This document shows, piece after piece, positions 37,026-44,635 of a stretch of 64,000 nucleotides of DNA; positions within the stretch are counted from its first letter, which is position 1; each line of letters opens with the position of its first letter. The notes beneath the pieces were generated by a model that saw only the letters and a program-made list of their open reading frames with translations, did not search any database and was not told the DNA's origin. Origin of the DNA: Paraflavitalea pollutisoli (GTDB lineage: Bacteria > Bacteroidota > Bacteroidia > Chitinophagales > Chitinophagaceae); the NCBI RefSeq assembly GCF_029360705.1, contig NZ_JARKMX010000008.1, forward strand, positions 2,348,202 through 2,412,201, in the 5' to 3' direction. The position numbers and the translations under genes were made by a program.

Positions 37026-37096
37026 ATGGGTTCGAATCCCATTCTTTCCCCAGCGGAAGGATAGCTCAATGGTAGAGCACTACACTGAGGATGTAG
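37026..37096 (+). ncRNA. Circularly permuted tRNA-like unit B (GAG anticodon loop)
   Basis: A second permuted unit directly follows unit A: T-arm ATGGG-TTCGAAT-CCCAT (37026-37042), acceptor 3' strand TCTTTCC (37043-37049), linker CCAGC, acceptor 5' strand GGAAGGA (37055-37061), T8 A9, D-arm GCTC-AATGGTA-GAGC (37064-37078), A26, and a complete anticodon arm CTACA-CTGAGGA-TGTAG (37080-37096) with GAG at positions 34-36. The acceptor strands pair 7/7 with one G-U. Here the split is after the anticodon arm, unlike unit A. The acceptor sequence differs from unit A, so the two are not simple duplicates. Confidence 0.72.
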
Positions 37097-37450
37097 CAGA
37101 CAAAAAAGTACACCGCTTTTCAAATGGTGATCTTTCTAAAGCCCGTACGATGTACCGGCAACCTGTATATCAGTCATCGCAAGACGACAACCATACAGGC
37201 GGCAACCCGATGATTGCCTGCAGGTCAGGCAAACACCCGTCACGGGAAACGCGATGCCACCGGGCCAACAGGCCATCGTTCAGCCGCAAGGCCATGAATT
37301 GCCAGCGGCAATTTATCGGAACCAGCCCGAACGCCCGGCAGCAAACCGTTTCCACCAGCGGGCAGGCAACTGTGCTTCCGCGATCACCAGGTGGTACCTG
37401 GTACAGGCTTTATGTTTTAACAACCAAGACAAACCCATAAAACAAACAAC
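37097..37450 (+). ncRNA. Hairpin-rich leader upstream of slipin
   Basis: About 350 bp rich in short perfect dyads: CCTGTAT/ATACAGG (near 37162-37199), AATTGCC-AGC-GGCAATT (37297-37313) and CCAGGT-GGT-ACCTGG (near 37388-37402). This points to a structured RNA, either the 5' UTR of the slipin gene or the tail of the tRNA-like transcript. A 66-residue frame (37254-37454) ends with TGA overlapping the slipin ATG as ATGA, so a coupled small ORF is also possible; its composition is not convincing. An A-rich tract precedes the slipin start. Confidence 0.4.
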
Positions 37451-38551
37451 ATGAAACAAGTTAGGATCGATACCTGGCAGATAGGCCTGGTATTCAAGCG
37501 TGGTGTTTACCAGCGCATGCTAACCACCGGGAACTACTGGTTCTGGGACAACCCGGTCGTGAACTGCTATGACATCACCAAGCCGTTTATCGCACCGGTT
37601 GAACTGAACATCTTACTCGAAGACAAAGACCTGGCGCAAGCCCTGCACGTCGTGGAAGTGGGCGACCATGAACTGGTGATCCACTACGAAAACGGTTTAC
37701 TGAAACAAGTACTGACAGCTGGCCGGTACACCTTCTGGAGAAGCGTGGTACAACACAATTTCGTGCGCCTCGACACCAGCAAGACTGAGATCACCGAAGG
37801 ATTGAGCCGGGCCACCCTGCAACACAAACTGGTGGCACCGTATGTACGTGGATATTCGGTCGAGAACCATGAAAAAGCTGCCCTGTTCATCGATAGCCAG
37901 TTCGTGCGCATCCTGGCACCAGGGCTGTACAACTGGTATCGCAACAACATCTCCATTCAGGTTGCCAAGGTGGATATCCGCCAGCAGCAACTGGAGATCA
38001 ATGGCCAGGAGATCCTGAGCCGTGACAAGGCGGCCTTGCGCCTCAATGCCTGGGCGCAGTACCGGGTAACCGATATCGAAAGGGCCTTGCTCTTGAACAA
38101 AGAATACGACAAGCAGTTGTACATCGCGTTTCAATTGGCGCTGCGGGAATATGTCAGCAACCTGTCGTTTGATGAATTGCTCGAGAAGAAGGAAAGCATC
38201 GCTCCCTTCGTATTGAAAGCCGTCAACGAGAAGGCCGGCGCCCTGGGTATACAGGTCAATGATTTCGGTATCCGCGACATCATCCTGCCGGGCGATGTGA
38301 AGGAGATCATGAACCAGGTATTGATCGCCGAAAAAAAGGCACAGGCCAATACCATCATGCGCCGGGAAGAAACGGCCAGTACCCGTAGCTTGCTGAACAC
38401 TGCCAAACTGATGGAAGACAACGCTATGTTGTGGAAGCTGAAGGAAATGGAATACGTAGAAAAGATCGCCGACAAGATCACCAACATCAGCGTCAACGGC
38501 AGCGGCGTGCTGGTAGAACAACTGAAACAGATCTTCGTACCACAAAAATAA
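37451..38551 (+). CDS. Slipin / SPFH (band 7) protein without membrane anchor
   Basis: A 366-residue band-7 family protein. Residues about 165-300 carry the SPFH core (VDIRQQQLEINGQEILSRD, RVTDIERALL, GIQVNDFGIRDIILPG), followed by a helical segment typical of the flotillin-like tail. Unlike common slipins there is no N-terminal hydrophobic hairpin. Instead three copies of a short beta motif occur at about residues 11-32, 74-96 and 142-163, each of the form hydrophobic-x-x-G-x-x-hydrophobic-L-x-x-G-x-Y-x-x-W. Slipins are known from bacterial RNA-repair neighbourhoods with RtcB-type ligases; no ligase is in this window. It is the last gene of the locus and is followed by a terminator. Confidence 0.88.
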   Translation: MKQVRIDTWQIGLVFKRGVYQRMLTTGNYWFWDNPVVNCYDITKPFIAPVELNILLEDKDLAQALHVVEVGDHELVIHYENGLLKQVLTAGRYTFWRSVVQHNFVRLDTSKTEITEGLSRATLQHKLVAPYVRGYSVENHEKAALFIDSQFVRILAPGLYNWYRNNISIQVAKVDIRQQQLEINGQEILSRDKAALRLNAWAQYRVTDIERALLLNKEYDKQLYIAFQLALREYVSNLSFDELLEKKESIAPFVLKAVNEKAGALGIQVNDFGIRDIILPGDVKEIMNQVLIAEKKAQANTIMRREETASTRSLLNTAKLMEDNAMLWKLKEMEYVEKIADKITNISVNGSGVLVEQLKQIFVPQK

Positions 38552-38580
38552 CGGATGATTAACATCCGGCAGAAAGATCA

Positions 38581-38609
38581 GGACCGTCTCGGGGGAGGCG
38601 GTCCTTTTT
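38581..38609 (+). terminator. Intrinsic terminator after slipin
   Basis: A 10-bp stem GGACCGTCTC/GAGGCGGTCC (one G-T pair) with a GGGG loop is followed by five T residues. It marks the end of the slipin transcript. Confidence 0.88.
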
Positions 38610-38757
38610 CGTTGCCGTACCAGGGTCCTGATCGATAATATATACATCAACTACCACAGGGTAAGCAAGTAATAACTAAACGGGTTAACCAACCAATGCA
38701 GTAGCTGATTACCTTTGTACCAAGAAACCAGTTATTCATCCTGAAAAGATCAATGTC

Positions 38758-39198
38758 ATGAAAAAATTGTTAAGCGCCTTTGGCTTCCTGCTATGTGTTT
38801 CTGCGGCTACCGCTCAGAAACTGGCACAAACAGCCGTGCCCGCCCCTGTGGTGAAGACCTTTGAAACGCAATTCAAGAGTCCCGCTAAGGTAGAATGGGA
38901 GAAAAAGACGAATCATTATGAAGTAAAGTTCGAGATCAACAAGATCAACCACAAGGCCAAGATCGATGGCACCGGCAAGCTCCTGCGCGTCGATACCGAT
39001 ATCAAACACACCGATCTGCCAGCAGCCGTGCAGAAAGCCATCACCACCCAGTATGCCGGTTACAAGATCAAAGACCCGGAGAAGTTTGACGAAGGCGGCA
39101 AGATCACCTACAAAGTGGAACTGAAAAAAGACGGCGCCGAAGACCAGAAAGTACATTTCAATCCCGATGGCACAGTAGCCAAGAAGAAGGCTGACTAA
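38758..39198 (+). CDS. Secreted PepSY-like domain protein
   Basis: A 146-residue periplasmic protein with a clear signal peptide (MKKLLSAFGFLLCVSAATAQ). The mature part repeats a PepSY-like pattern typical of Bacteroidota putative PepSY-like beta-lactamase-inhibitor-type proteins: VKTFETQFKSPAKVEWEKK with a following beta hairpin, then LPAAVQKAITTQYAGYKI with its own hairpin. Function is unknown. It is monocistronic, with a hairpin terminator 26 bp downstream. Confidence 0.82.
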   Translation: MKKLLSAFGFLLCVSAATAQKLAQTAVPAPVVKTFETQFKSPAKVEWEKKTNHYEVKFEINKINHKAKIDGTGKLLRVDTDIKHTDLPAAVQKAITTQYAGYKIKDPEKFDEGGKITYKVELKKDGAEDQKVHFNPDGTVAKKKAD

Positions 39199-39223
39199 TC
39201 TCGCTCATTATATTTATTGCCCG

Positions 39224-39246
39224 ACGGCCTGCCTTGTGCAGGCCGT
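39224..39246. terminator. Hairpin shared by convergent genes
   Basis: A perfect 9-bp stem ACGGCCTGC/GCAGGCCGT with loop CTTGT lies between two convergent genes, flanked by A/T-rich DNA on both sides, so it could terminate transcription in both directions. The T tract is interrupted. Confidence 0.65.
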
Positions 39247-39258
39247 TTATATTACGGC

Positions 39259-39894
39259 CTATTTCTTTTTGATCACTTTGGCTTCCTCCAACTGACTGAC
39301 AAGGGTGCTGATATAGGATTGGGTAAACTGATCGAGCGACGAGGGATCCGTGACGGGCGATGCAACAGCCAGCAACAACTGACGGGTAGCCGCATCAAAC
39401 AGCATACTCTGAATCGTATACTTCTTTTCATCGGTGAAATAACCCGGCCGGGTGACCGTACTGTACATCATATCGTACCAGCCAGTGAATTCGCCCATCC
39501 AGGTAAAGGTCGTATTGCCGGGCGTATAACTCAGCGCCTCTTCTTTGCGGGCCAACGTAGCCGCAAAAACGGCATCACAACCCGTACGTTGCACATGGGC
39601 GATCACAGAATCTTTATTGGGTCTGGTAGGATTATCGAGTGAAGGAGGCATCACATCGATACTTTTCACTACTTCCACCCCACGACGGGTTAAGCCTGTC
39701 TCCAATGCCTTTTCCAACCTCACCTGGGCCGGAATATCCGCCGTAACGGCTACCACAAATATTTTGTGAAAAGTACGCCCTTGCATCTTGGCCTTATCGA
39801 CCCAAACTGGCGACGGTTTCTTCGAGGCAGCACAAGCCGACAACAGGCCTATCAGTGTACACAAGCACAACCAGTTAAGGACCTTCTTTTTCAT
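39259..39894 (-). CDS. Predicted lipoprotein (DUF4136-like)
   Basis: A 211-residue lipoprotein: signal MKKKVLNWLCLCTLIGLLSAC with lipobox LSAC. The mature chain starts PVWVDKAKMQGRTFHKIFVVAV, has a central GCDAVFAATLARKEE and ends with a helix of Lys and Glu. This layout resembles small DUF4136-type lipoproteins whose core sensed or bound partner is unknown. It is convergent with the PepSY-like gene and alone on its strand. Confidence 0.72.
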   Translation of the reverse strand: MKKKVLNWLCLCTLIGLLSACAASKKPSPVWVDKAKMQGRTFHKIFVVAVTADIPAQVRLEKALETGLTRRGVEVVKSIDVMPPSLDNPTRPNKDSVIAHVQRTGCDAVFAATLARKEEALSYTPGNTTFTWMGEFTGWYDMMYSTVTRPGYFTDEKKYTIQSMLFDAATRQLLLAVASPVTDPSSLDQFTQSYISTLVSQLEEAKVIKKK

Positions 39895-40078
39895 CCTGCT
39901 TCATTTTCAGATAAGACACCGGTGGCCAACTGATTGCGCCACCAGCAACGCTTTTTATAAAAAGAGGGGCAAGGCATTCCGCGATCGTAAAACGGGTGAC
40001 TTCAAAAAAAACACGCCGGCCTGGCGGTAATGGCCCTCCACGCGTGTCTTACTCCCGGCATTTAGCGCCACGCCCTCC

Positions 40079-40816
40079 ATGATGAAGCAACTCTTCACCT
40101 GTTTAGTAGCCGCAGTCCTGTGCCTGCCAGGCCAAGCGCAAGGCAGGCAGCAGGACTCACTCGCCATCCTCCTCATCGACCGCATGAGTGATGTGATCGG
40201 CGACCTGGAAAGCTGCCATTTTACCGTGCAAAGCAGCCGCGATGTGGTTGACACACACGGGTTGCAAGTGAAGCAATTCACCCAATACGAGGTATACCTG
40301 TCCGGCAACGACAAGCTACTGGTCAATGCGCAGGGACCCCGGGGCCATCGTGCGTTATGGTTCAACGCCGGTGTGCTGGCCCATTATAACCAGGAAGAAA
40401 AAAATTACGCCTTGTTGCGTGTGCCGGAGAAAACGATCGAGATGATCGACAGCGTCAGCAAATGGTACGAGATGGAGTTTCCCGCTGCCGACTTCTTCTA
40501 CCCCACCTTCACCGACGACCTGCTTGACCATGCGGACGTCGTCAAATTCCTGGGCCGTACCACCATCAACGGACAGGAATGTTTTCATGTATTGGCTTCC
40601 AATCAAGAGATGACCATGCAGTTCTGGATCGCCAACGATGCCTTTAACCTGCCAGTGCGTTATGCGATCACCTATACCGGACAATCGGGCCATCCGCAAT
40701 ACGAAGCCTCCTTCAGCAACTGGCAGGTCAACCCTTCCTTACCGCTAGCCATGTTCAACTTCCAGCCTCCACCCGGTGTGACCCAGGTACGAATGCTCGC
40801 CACCGACGAACGATAA
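40079..40816 (+). CDS. Secreted DUF2092-type protein
   Basis: A 245-residue exported protein (signal MMKQLFTCLVAAVLCLPGQAQG). The mature part follows the DUF2092 pattern, related to LolA/LolB-like half-barrel lipoprotein carriers: LLIDRMSDVIGDLESCHFTV, a strand FTQYEVYLSGNDKLLVNAQG and a C-terminal FSNWQVNPSLPLAMFNFQPP. It is followed 17 bp later by a DUF6515-type gene, a pairing often seen in Bacteroidota, so they are likely co-transcribed. Function unknown. Confidence 0.8.
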   Translation: MMKQLFTCLVAAVLCLPGQAQGRQQDSLAILLIDRMSDVIGDLESCHFTVQSSRDVVDTHGLQVKQFTQYEVYLSGNDKLLVNAQGPRGHRALWFNAGVLAHYNQEEKNYALLRVPEKTIEMIDSVSKWYEMEFPAADFFYPTFTDDLLDHADVVKFLGRTTINGQECFHVLASNQEMTMQFWIANDAFNLPVRYAITYTGQSGHPQYEASFSNWQVNPSLPLAMFNFQPPPGVTQVRMLATDER

Positions 40817-40833
40817 CCTATCAATCATCCCGT

Positions 40834-41889
40834 ATGCGTTTACACATTCATCCTATAGGCATTTTCCTCGTATTCTTCCTGATCTGCCACGCAGACGATG
40901 TATTGGCGCAACGCTTTGGCCATGGTGGCGGAGGCGGTGGCGCACGGGGAGGTGGCGGCAGACCTGGTGGTGGTGGCGGTGGCGTACGTGCCGGAGGCGG
41001 CAATCCCCGCAGCATCAATGGCGGCGCCGTTAAATCGCCCGACCGCAACGTGCGCACCAATCCTGGCGGCAACCACACCATCGGTGGCGCCACCCGCAAC
41101 GATAACCGACCTGCCAACAACAACCGCAATACCGGCAACCGCGACATCGGCAATAACAATCGCAACAATAACAACAACAATCGCAACATCACCGACAACT
41201 CCCGCACCAACAACGTCAACAACAGAAGCAACAACAATATCGGCAACCGTACCAATGTAGGCAACAAGGTGAACGTCGACAACCGTGACATCAACATCAA
41301 CGTCGACAACAGCCGGAACTTTAATTCCTTCAACAACCGGAACACGGTTGTGCGGCCAAGGCCCATCTCTTACTACCCAAGACCTCCCTATGCCTATGGC
41401 GGAAGACGTTATTATTGTTACCATCCTTATATCTATCACCCTTATCGGCCTTTTGTCTGGGGTCCTGTTTGGCATCCCTGGGGATTCCTGGTAGCTACCC
41501 TGGCCGTCACCGCCATCGTGGTATCGGTTGAGAACGAAAAGTACCACTACGATCAGGGCGTATGGTATTCACAGGCCAGCAACGGCTATACGGTGGTGCA
41601 GGCACCGGTGGGCGGCACCGTAACGACGATTCCCTCCGGCAACCAGCCGGTGGTCGTCAACAATGTCACCAATTATTACTATGGCGGTGCCTATTATGAA
41701 AAGTCGGGCAGCGGCTACAAGGTAGTAGCGCCACCGGCCGGTGCCGTGGTAGACAACCTACCCGATGGAGGTGAAGAAGTGAAGATCGGCGATCAGACCT
41801 ATGTCAAGATCGGTGAAACTTACTACCAGCCTGTCAGCGTAGATGGCAAGAATAAATATGAAGTCGTTCAGATAGAAGATGGAAAATAG
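40834..41889 (+). CDS. DUF6515-type exported protein with Gly- and Asn-rich region
   Basis: A 351-residue exported protein. After the signal (about residues 1-25) comes a low-complexity block of about 140 residues, first Gly-rich (RFGHGGGGGGARGG), then Asn-rich with many NNN/NRN repeats. A Tyr/Pro-rich segment, a hydrophobic stretch (WGFLVATLAVTAIVV near residue 215) and C-terminal repeats around VWYSQASNGYTVVQAP and AYYEKSGSGYKVVAPP follow; these repeats are typical of DUF6515. Localization is uncertain: the internal hydrophobic stretch could anchor it. The Asn-rich part may evolve by codon-repeat slippage. Confidence 0.8.
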   Translation: MRLHIHPIGIFLVFFLICHADDVLAQRFGHGGGGGGARGGGGRPGGGGGGVRAGGGNPRSINGGAVKSPDRNVRTNPGGNHTIGGATRNDNRPANNNRNTGNRDIGNNNRNNNNNNRNITDNSRTNNVNNRSNNNIGNRTNVGNKVNVDNRDININVDNSRNFNSFNNRNTVVRPRPISYYPRPPYAYGGRRYYCYHPYIYHPYRPFVWGPVWHPWGFLVATLAVTAIVVSVENEKYHYDQGVWYSQASNGYTVVQAPVGGTVTTIPSGNQPVVVNNVTNYYYGGAYYEKSGSGYKVVAPPAGAVVDNLPDGGEEVKIGDQTYVKIGETYYQPVSVDGKNKYEVVQIEDGK

Positions 41890-41890
41890 C

Positions 41891-42964
41891 TTATTCCGCC
41901 CACGCTTTTCGGAGAAAGCGCAGCCAATTGCCATGCATCATGTTTTCAATATCCTCCGTCGTGAAGCCTCTTTTCTCCAATAATCCCGGCAGCTTTTGCA
42001 GATCGGCAATGGTCTCCAGGTCATAAGGACATTGCTCCTTCCCAAAGGCGCCATCGAGATCGGTGCCAATCCCTACATGTAGCGTATTACCGGCCAGCTG
42101 GCAGATATGATCGAGATGATCGATCAGTTTGTCGAGGTTGCATTGCATGGCTTCCGGCGTAGATTGCTGCCGTACCCAGTCCGGCACCATCATCCAGGCA
42201 TCGAGTGCGCCACCAATCACTGCACCCCGCGTGATCAGTTCGCGGATCATGTCGTCACTGAACTGGCGATTATGGTTGACCAGGCTGCGGCAATTGTTGT
42301 GGCTGGCCCATACTGGTCCTTTAAAGATGCGCATCGCATCCCAGAAGGCATCGTCGCACAAATGCGTGGCATCGAGTATCATGCCCAGGCGATCCATTTC
42401 GCGCAACAAGACTTTACCTTGGTCATTCAAATTCCCCGTAGCATCGGTACCATTGGCATAACGACCAGGACCATAGTGCGCAGGGCCTACCGCCCGCAAT
42501 CCATATCCATACGCTGTTTCCAGGTGCTGCAGGGTCACCAATGAATCGGCTCCTTCCAGGCTGAGCATATAACCAATGGGCTTTCCTTCATCAGGCTGAC
42601 CATTGTTCCATAATGCGATATGATCTTCCAGCGCCGCCAGGTCTTTGATCATCACCATCTCTCCTTCAGCTTCCATCGCCCGGTACCAGGCCAACTGCGC
42701 CTGCGTTTGTGCCCAGGCTTGTTGTGGTGAATGCCAGCCCGGCAACGGATTACCCGGTCCTACATACCGCGCGATCTGTGTAGCCACCACCAACCCTACC
42801 CTGCCTTTCCGCAGCTCGGGCAGTGCAACGGTACCTTTCGCACGGTCGGGCTTATCTGTTTGCCCCTGCTCACTGGCACGGATATCCATGACCGGCCAAC
42901 GCAGGTCGCGGTTCCATTCCATGGCATTCATACTAAGGTCGAGGTGTGCATCTATCGTGAACAT
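41891..42964 (-). CDS. M19-family dipeptidase
   Basis: A 357-residue cytoplasmic dipeptidase of the renal-dipeptidase (M19) family, zinc enzymes that tolerate D-residues at the C-terminal position of dipeptides. Expected ligands are visible: DAHLDL at the start, the bridging Glu in SLEGADS, His in DATHLCD and ASHNNC, and Asp in GIGTDLDG. No signal peptide. I use ATG 42964 after an A-rich leader; an in-frame GTG at 43015 abuts the upstream stop. It is the last gene of the SusC-to-dipeptidase operon and probably releases D-amino acids for the enzyme encoded just upstream. Confidence 0.88.
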   Translation of the reverse strand: MFTIDAHLDLSMNAMEWNRDLRWPVMDIRASEQGQTDKPDRAKGTVALPELRKGRVGLVVATQIARYVGPGNPLPGWHSPQQAWAQTQAQLAWYRAMEAEGEMVMIKDLAALEDHIALWNNGQPDEGKPIGYMLSLEGADSLVTLQHLETAYGYGLRAVGPAHYGPGRYANGTDATGNLNDQGKVLLREMDRLGMILDATHLCDDAFWDAMRIFKGPVWASHNNCRSLVNHNRQFSDDMIRELITRGAVIGGALDAWMMVPDWVRQQSTPEAMQCNLDKLIDHLDHICQLAGNTLHVGIGTDLDGAFGKEQCPYDLETIADLQKLPGLLEKRGFTTEDIENMMHGNWLRFLRKAWAE

Positions 42965-43015
42965 GTTATTTTTCTTTTCAGGCCATTCAATACTATAAGA
43001 CAGTTTGGGCACCAC

Positions 43016-44128
43016 TCAGATCGTGATCTTCCGGTCGCGGGCCACCACGCGCCATTCGCCGATGAACCGGTGATCCTCGATCACCAGTGCACGCTCATAC
43101 AGGGCCACGGTAGGACAAATATGGTTCGGCACCCCATACAACACATCGCCTACCCGGTATTGGGCAGCATCGTGCACCCGCAACACCAGGTGCTCTTCAC
43201 TTTGACCTGTCGGAACGGCTTCGGGCGCATTCAAAAAATACACACGCGGCAATGGACCTTCTGCTGCCACCGATTTGTGTCCCAGATCGATGCAGATCGT
43301 TTGCGCGTCGATCACAGAGATCACCCTGCTCAATACCAGGGCGGCATACTCGAAAGGCAATTCGGGCATCTGTAGTTTATAGCTCCTGTCCCAGAACACG
43401 AAGGTACCCGGACTACACTCCACCCCTACCCGGTGCACATGCGTGGGAAAAGTTGGCGAACCGCCGGCAATGATCACTGGCGCCTTCCCACTTTGCTGGG
43501 CGATGCGGCGGGCCAGGTCCTGCACGTGGCGAAACAACGCATCACTTTGCTGTTGCCGCAACAACGGATCCACCTCTTTGACATGACCATCGTAGGCGTG
43601 CAAGCCGACGACATGTATGTGAGACAATGTTGTCAATTGCTCGTATAATGTCCAGGCGGCCTCACCGGTAGCAATACCGGTACGCCCCATGCCTACATTG
43701 AGGTCGATATACACATCGAGGACGATGCCTTTTTCAGCAGCCCCGGCAGACAGTGCAGCCGCTACCTGGGCATTATCGACCAGGCAGGAAAAATGGGAAG
43801 CCGGGTACGTCCTGATCAACTGCAACAGGCGTTGCAGCTTGGGACCTACCGGTTGATAAGCCAGCAAAATATCGGGCGCCTGCACCAAGGCCAGCATTTC
43901 CGCTTCGGCAATGGTTGCACACTTGAACCGGGTGACACCCTGCTCCAGCATCTCCCGGCACACTTCTGCGATCTTATTGGTCTTGACGTGCGGTCGTAAC
44001 AAGTGCACATCACCCTGTATCGCTATTGCCTGCCGGATGTTTTCCCGCACCCTGTCAGCATACACTACCAGGGCCGGCGAGTCGATCTCCTCCACTCCTT
44101 CTATCGTATACCATTCCATATCATTCAT
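43016..44128 (-). CDS. D-threonine aldolase / D-serine dehydratase-like PLP enzyme
   Basis: A 370-residue fold-III PLP enzyme of the D-TA/DSD1 family, which cleaves D-threonine or dehydrates D-serine and related D-hydroxy amino acids. The PLP Lys lies in LRPHVKTNK near residue 49; the barrel strand DVYIDLNVGMGRTG and metal-type residues near the C terminus (VPNHICPTV with His and Cys) fit the family. It is followed by a dipeptidase and preceded by RidA, a partner that hydrolyses the enamine/imine formed by such dehydratases. Exact substrate cannot be decided. Confidence 0.85.
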   Translation of the reverse strand: MNDMEWYTIEGVEEIDSPALVVYADRVRENIRQAIAIQGDVHLLRPHVKTNKIAEVCREMLEQGVTRFKCATIAEAEMLALVQAPDILLAYQPVGPKLQRLLQLIRTYPASHFSCLVDNAQVAAALSAGAAEKGIVLDVYIDLNVGMGRTGIATGEAAWTLYEQLTTLSHIHVVGLHAYDGHVKEVDPLLRQQQSDALFRHVQDLARRIAQQSGKAPVIIAGGSPTFPTHVHRVGVECSPGTFVFWDRSYKLQMPELPFEYAALVLSRVISVIDAQTICIDLGHKSVAAEGPLPRVYFLNAPEAVPTGQSEEHLVLRVHDAAQYRVGDVLYGVPNHICPTVALYERALVIEDHRFIGEWRVVARDRKITI

Positions 44129-44145
44129 TTAATTCCTGCTACCAA

Positions 44146-44625
44146 TCAATGCAATTCAAATACAGCTTCAATTTCCACCGGAATATTATCGGGCAGAGAG
44201 CCAAAACCTACCGCGCTCCGTACACCGATACCGTGCTCTTCGCCCCAAACGGCGGCAAATAATTCACTGCAGCCATTGATCACATAAGGATGGCGCTCGA
44301 AATCGCTGGTACAATTGACCATTCCCAACACTTTGATCACGCGCCTAACCCGGTCCAGGCTTCCCACATGCGTGCGGATGGTCGAAAGGATCGTTAAGCC
44401 TACCTGGCGTGCAGCTAGTTTTCCCTGCTCCATATCCATGTCTTTACCGATGCGGCCAATGATGAGCGAACGATCGTCCTGTACGGGTCCATGTCCAGAC
44501 ACATAGAGGTACCTCCCATCGATGAGCATTGGTTTGTACACACCCAATGGTGCCGGCGCCGGCGGTAAGCTAAGTCCTAATTTAGCAAACTGTTCCTCTG
44601 CACTTGCAATTGTCAAATCCTTCAT
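44146..44625 (-). CDS. RidA/YjgF-family protein
   Basis: A 159-residue RidA superfamily protein, longer than the archetype (about 128) by an N-terminal extension. Arg136 in the segment VRSAVGFG aligns with the catalytic Arg105 of E. coli RidA, and the VEIEAVFE end is conserved. It should hydrolyse reactive 2-aminoacrylate-type enamines made by PLP dehydratases, which suits the neighbouring D-serine dehydratase-like enzyme. The longer form matches a distinct Rid subgroup, so substrate range may differ. Confidence 0.87.
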   Translation of the reverse strand: MKDLTIASAEEQFAKLGLSLPPAPAPLGVYKPMLIDGRYLYVSGHGPVQDDRSLIIGRIGKDMDMEQGKLAARQVGLTILSTIRTHVGSLDRVRRVIKVLGMVNCTSDFERHPYVINGCSELFAAVWGEEHGIGVRSAVGFGSLPDNIPVEIEAVFELH

Positions 44626-44635
44626 GATTTCGTTT

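Noticed and set aside
36987-37052. A single normal tRNA running from ATCCCTA through the D-arm to the T-arm at 37026-37042
   Set aside because: The two acceptor strands do not pair (ATCCCTA versus TCTTTCC), the anticodon arm does not close and the length is too short; the permuted pairing explains every stem.
36951-37096. Simple random decay of a tandem tRNA array
   Set aside because: Two independent 7/7 acceptor pairings and a 5/5 anticodon pairing across the permutation are unlikely after random loss. Deletion from duplicated tRNAs is not excluded and is kept as the main alternative.
40920-41330. Leftward frame of Leu/Pro-rich sequence opposite the Gly/Asn-rich gene
   Set aside because: It mirrors the low-complexity repeats of the real exported protein on the other strand.
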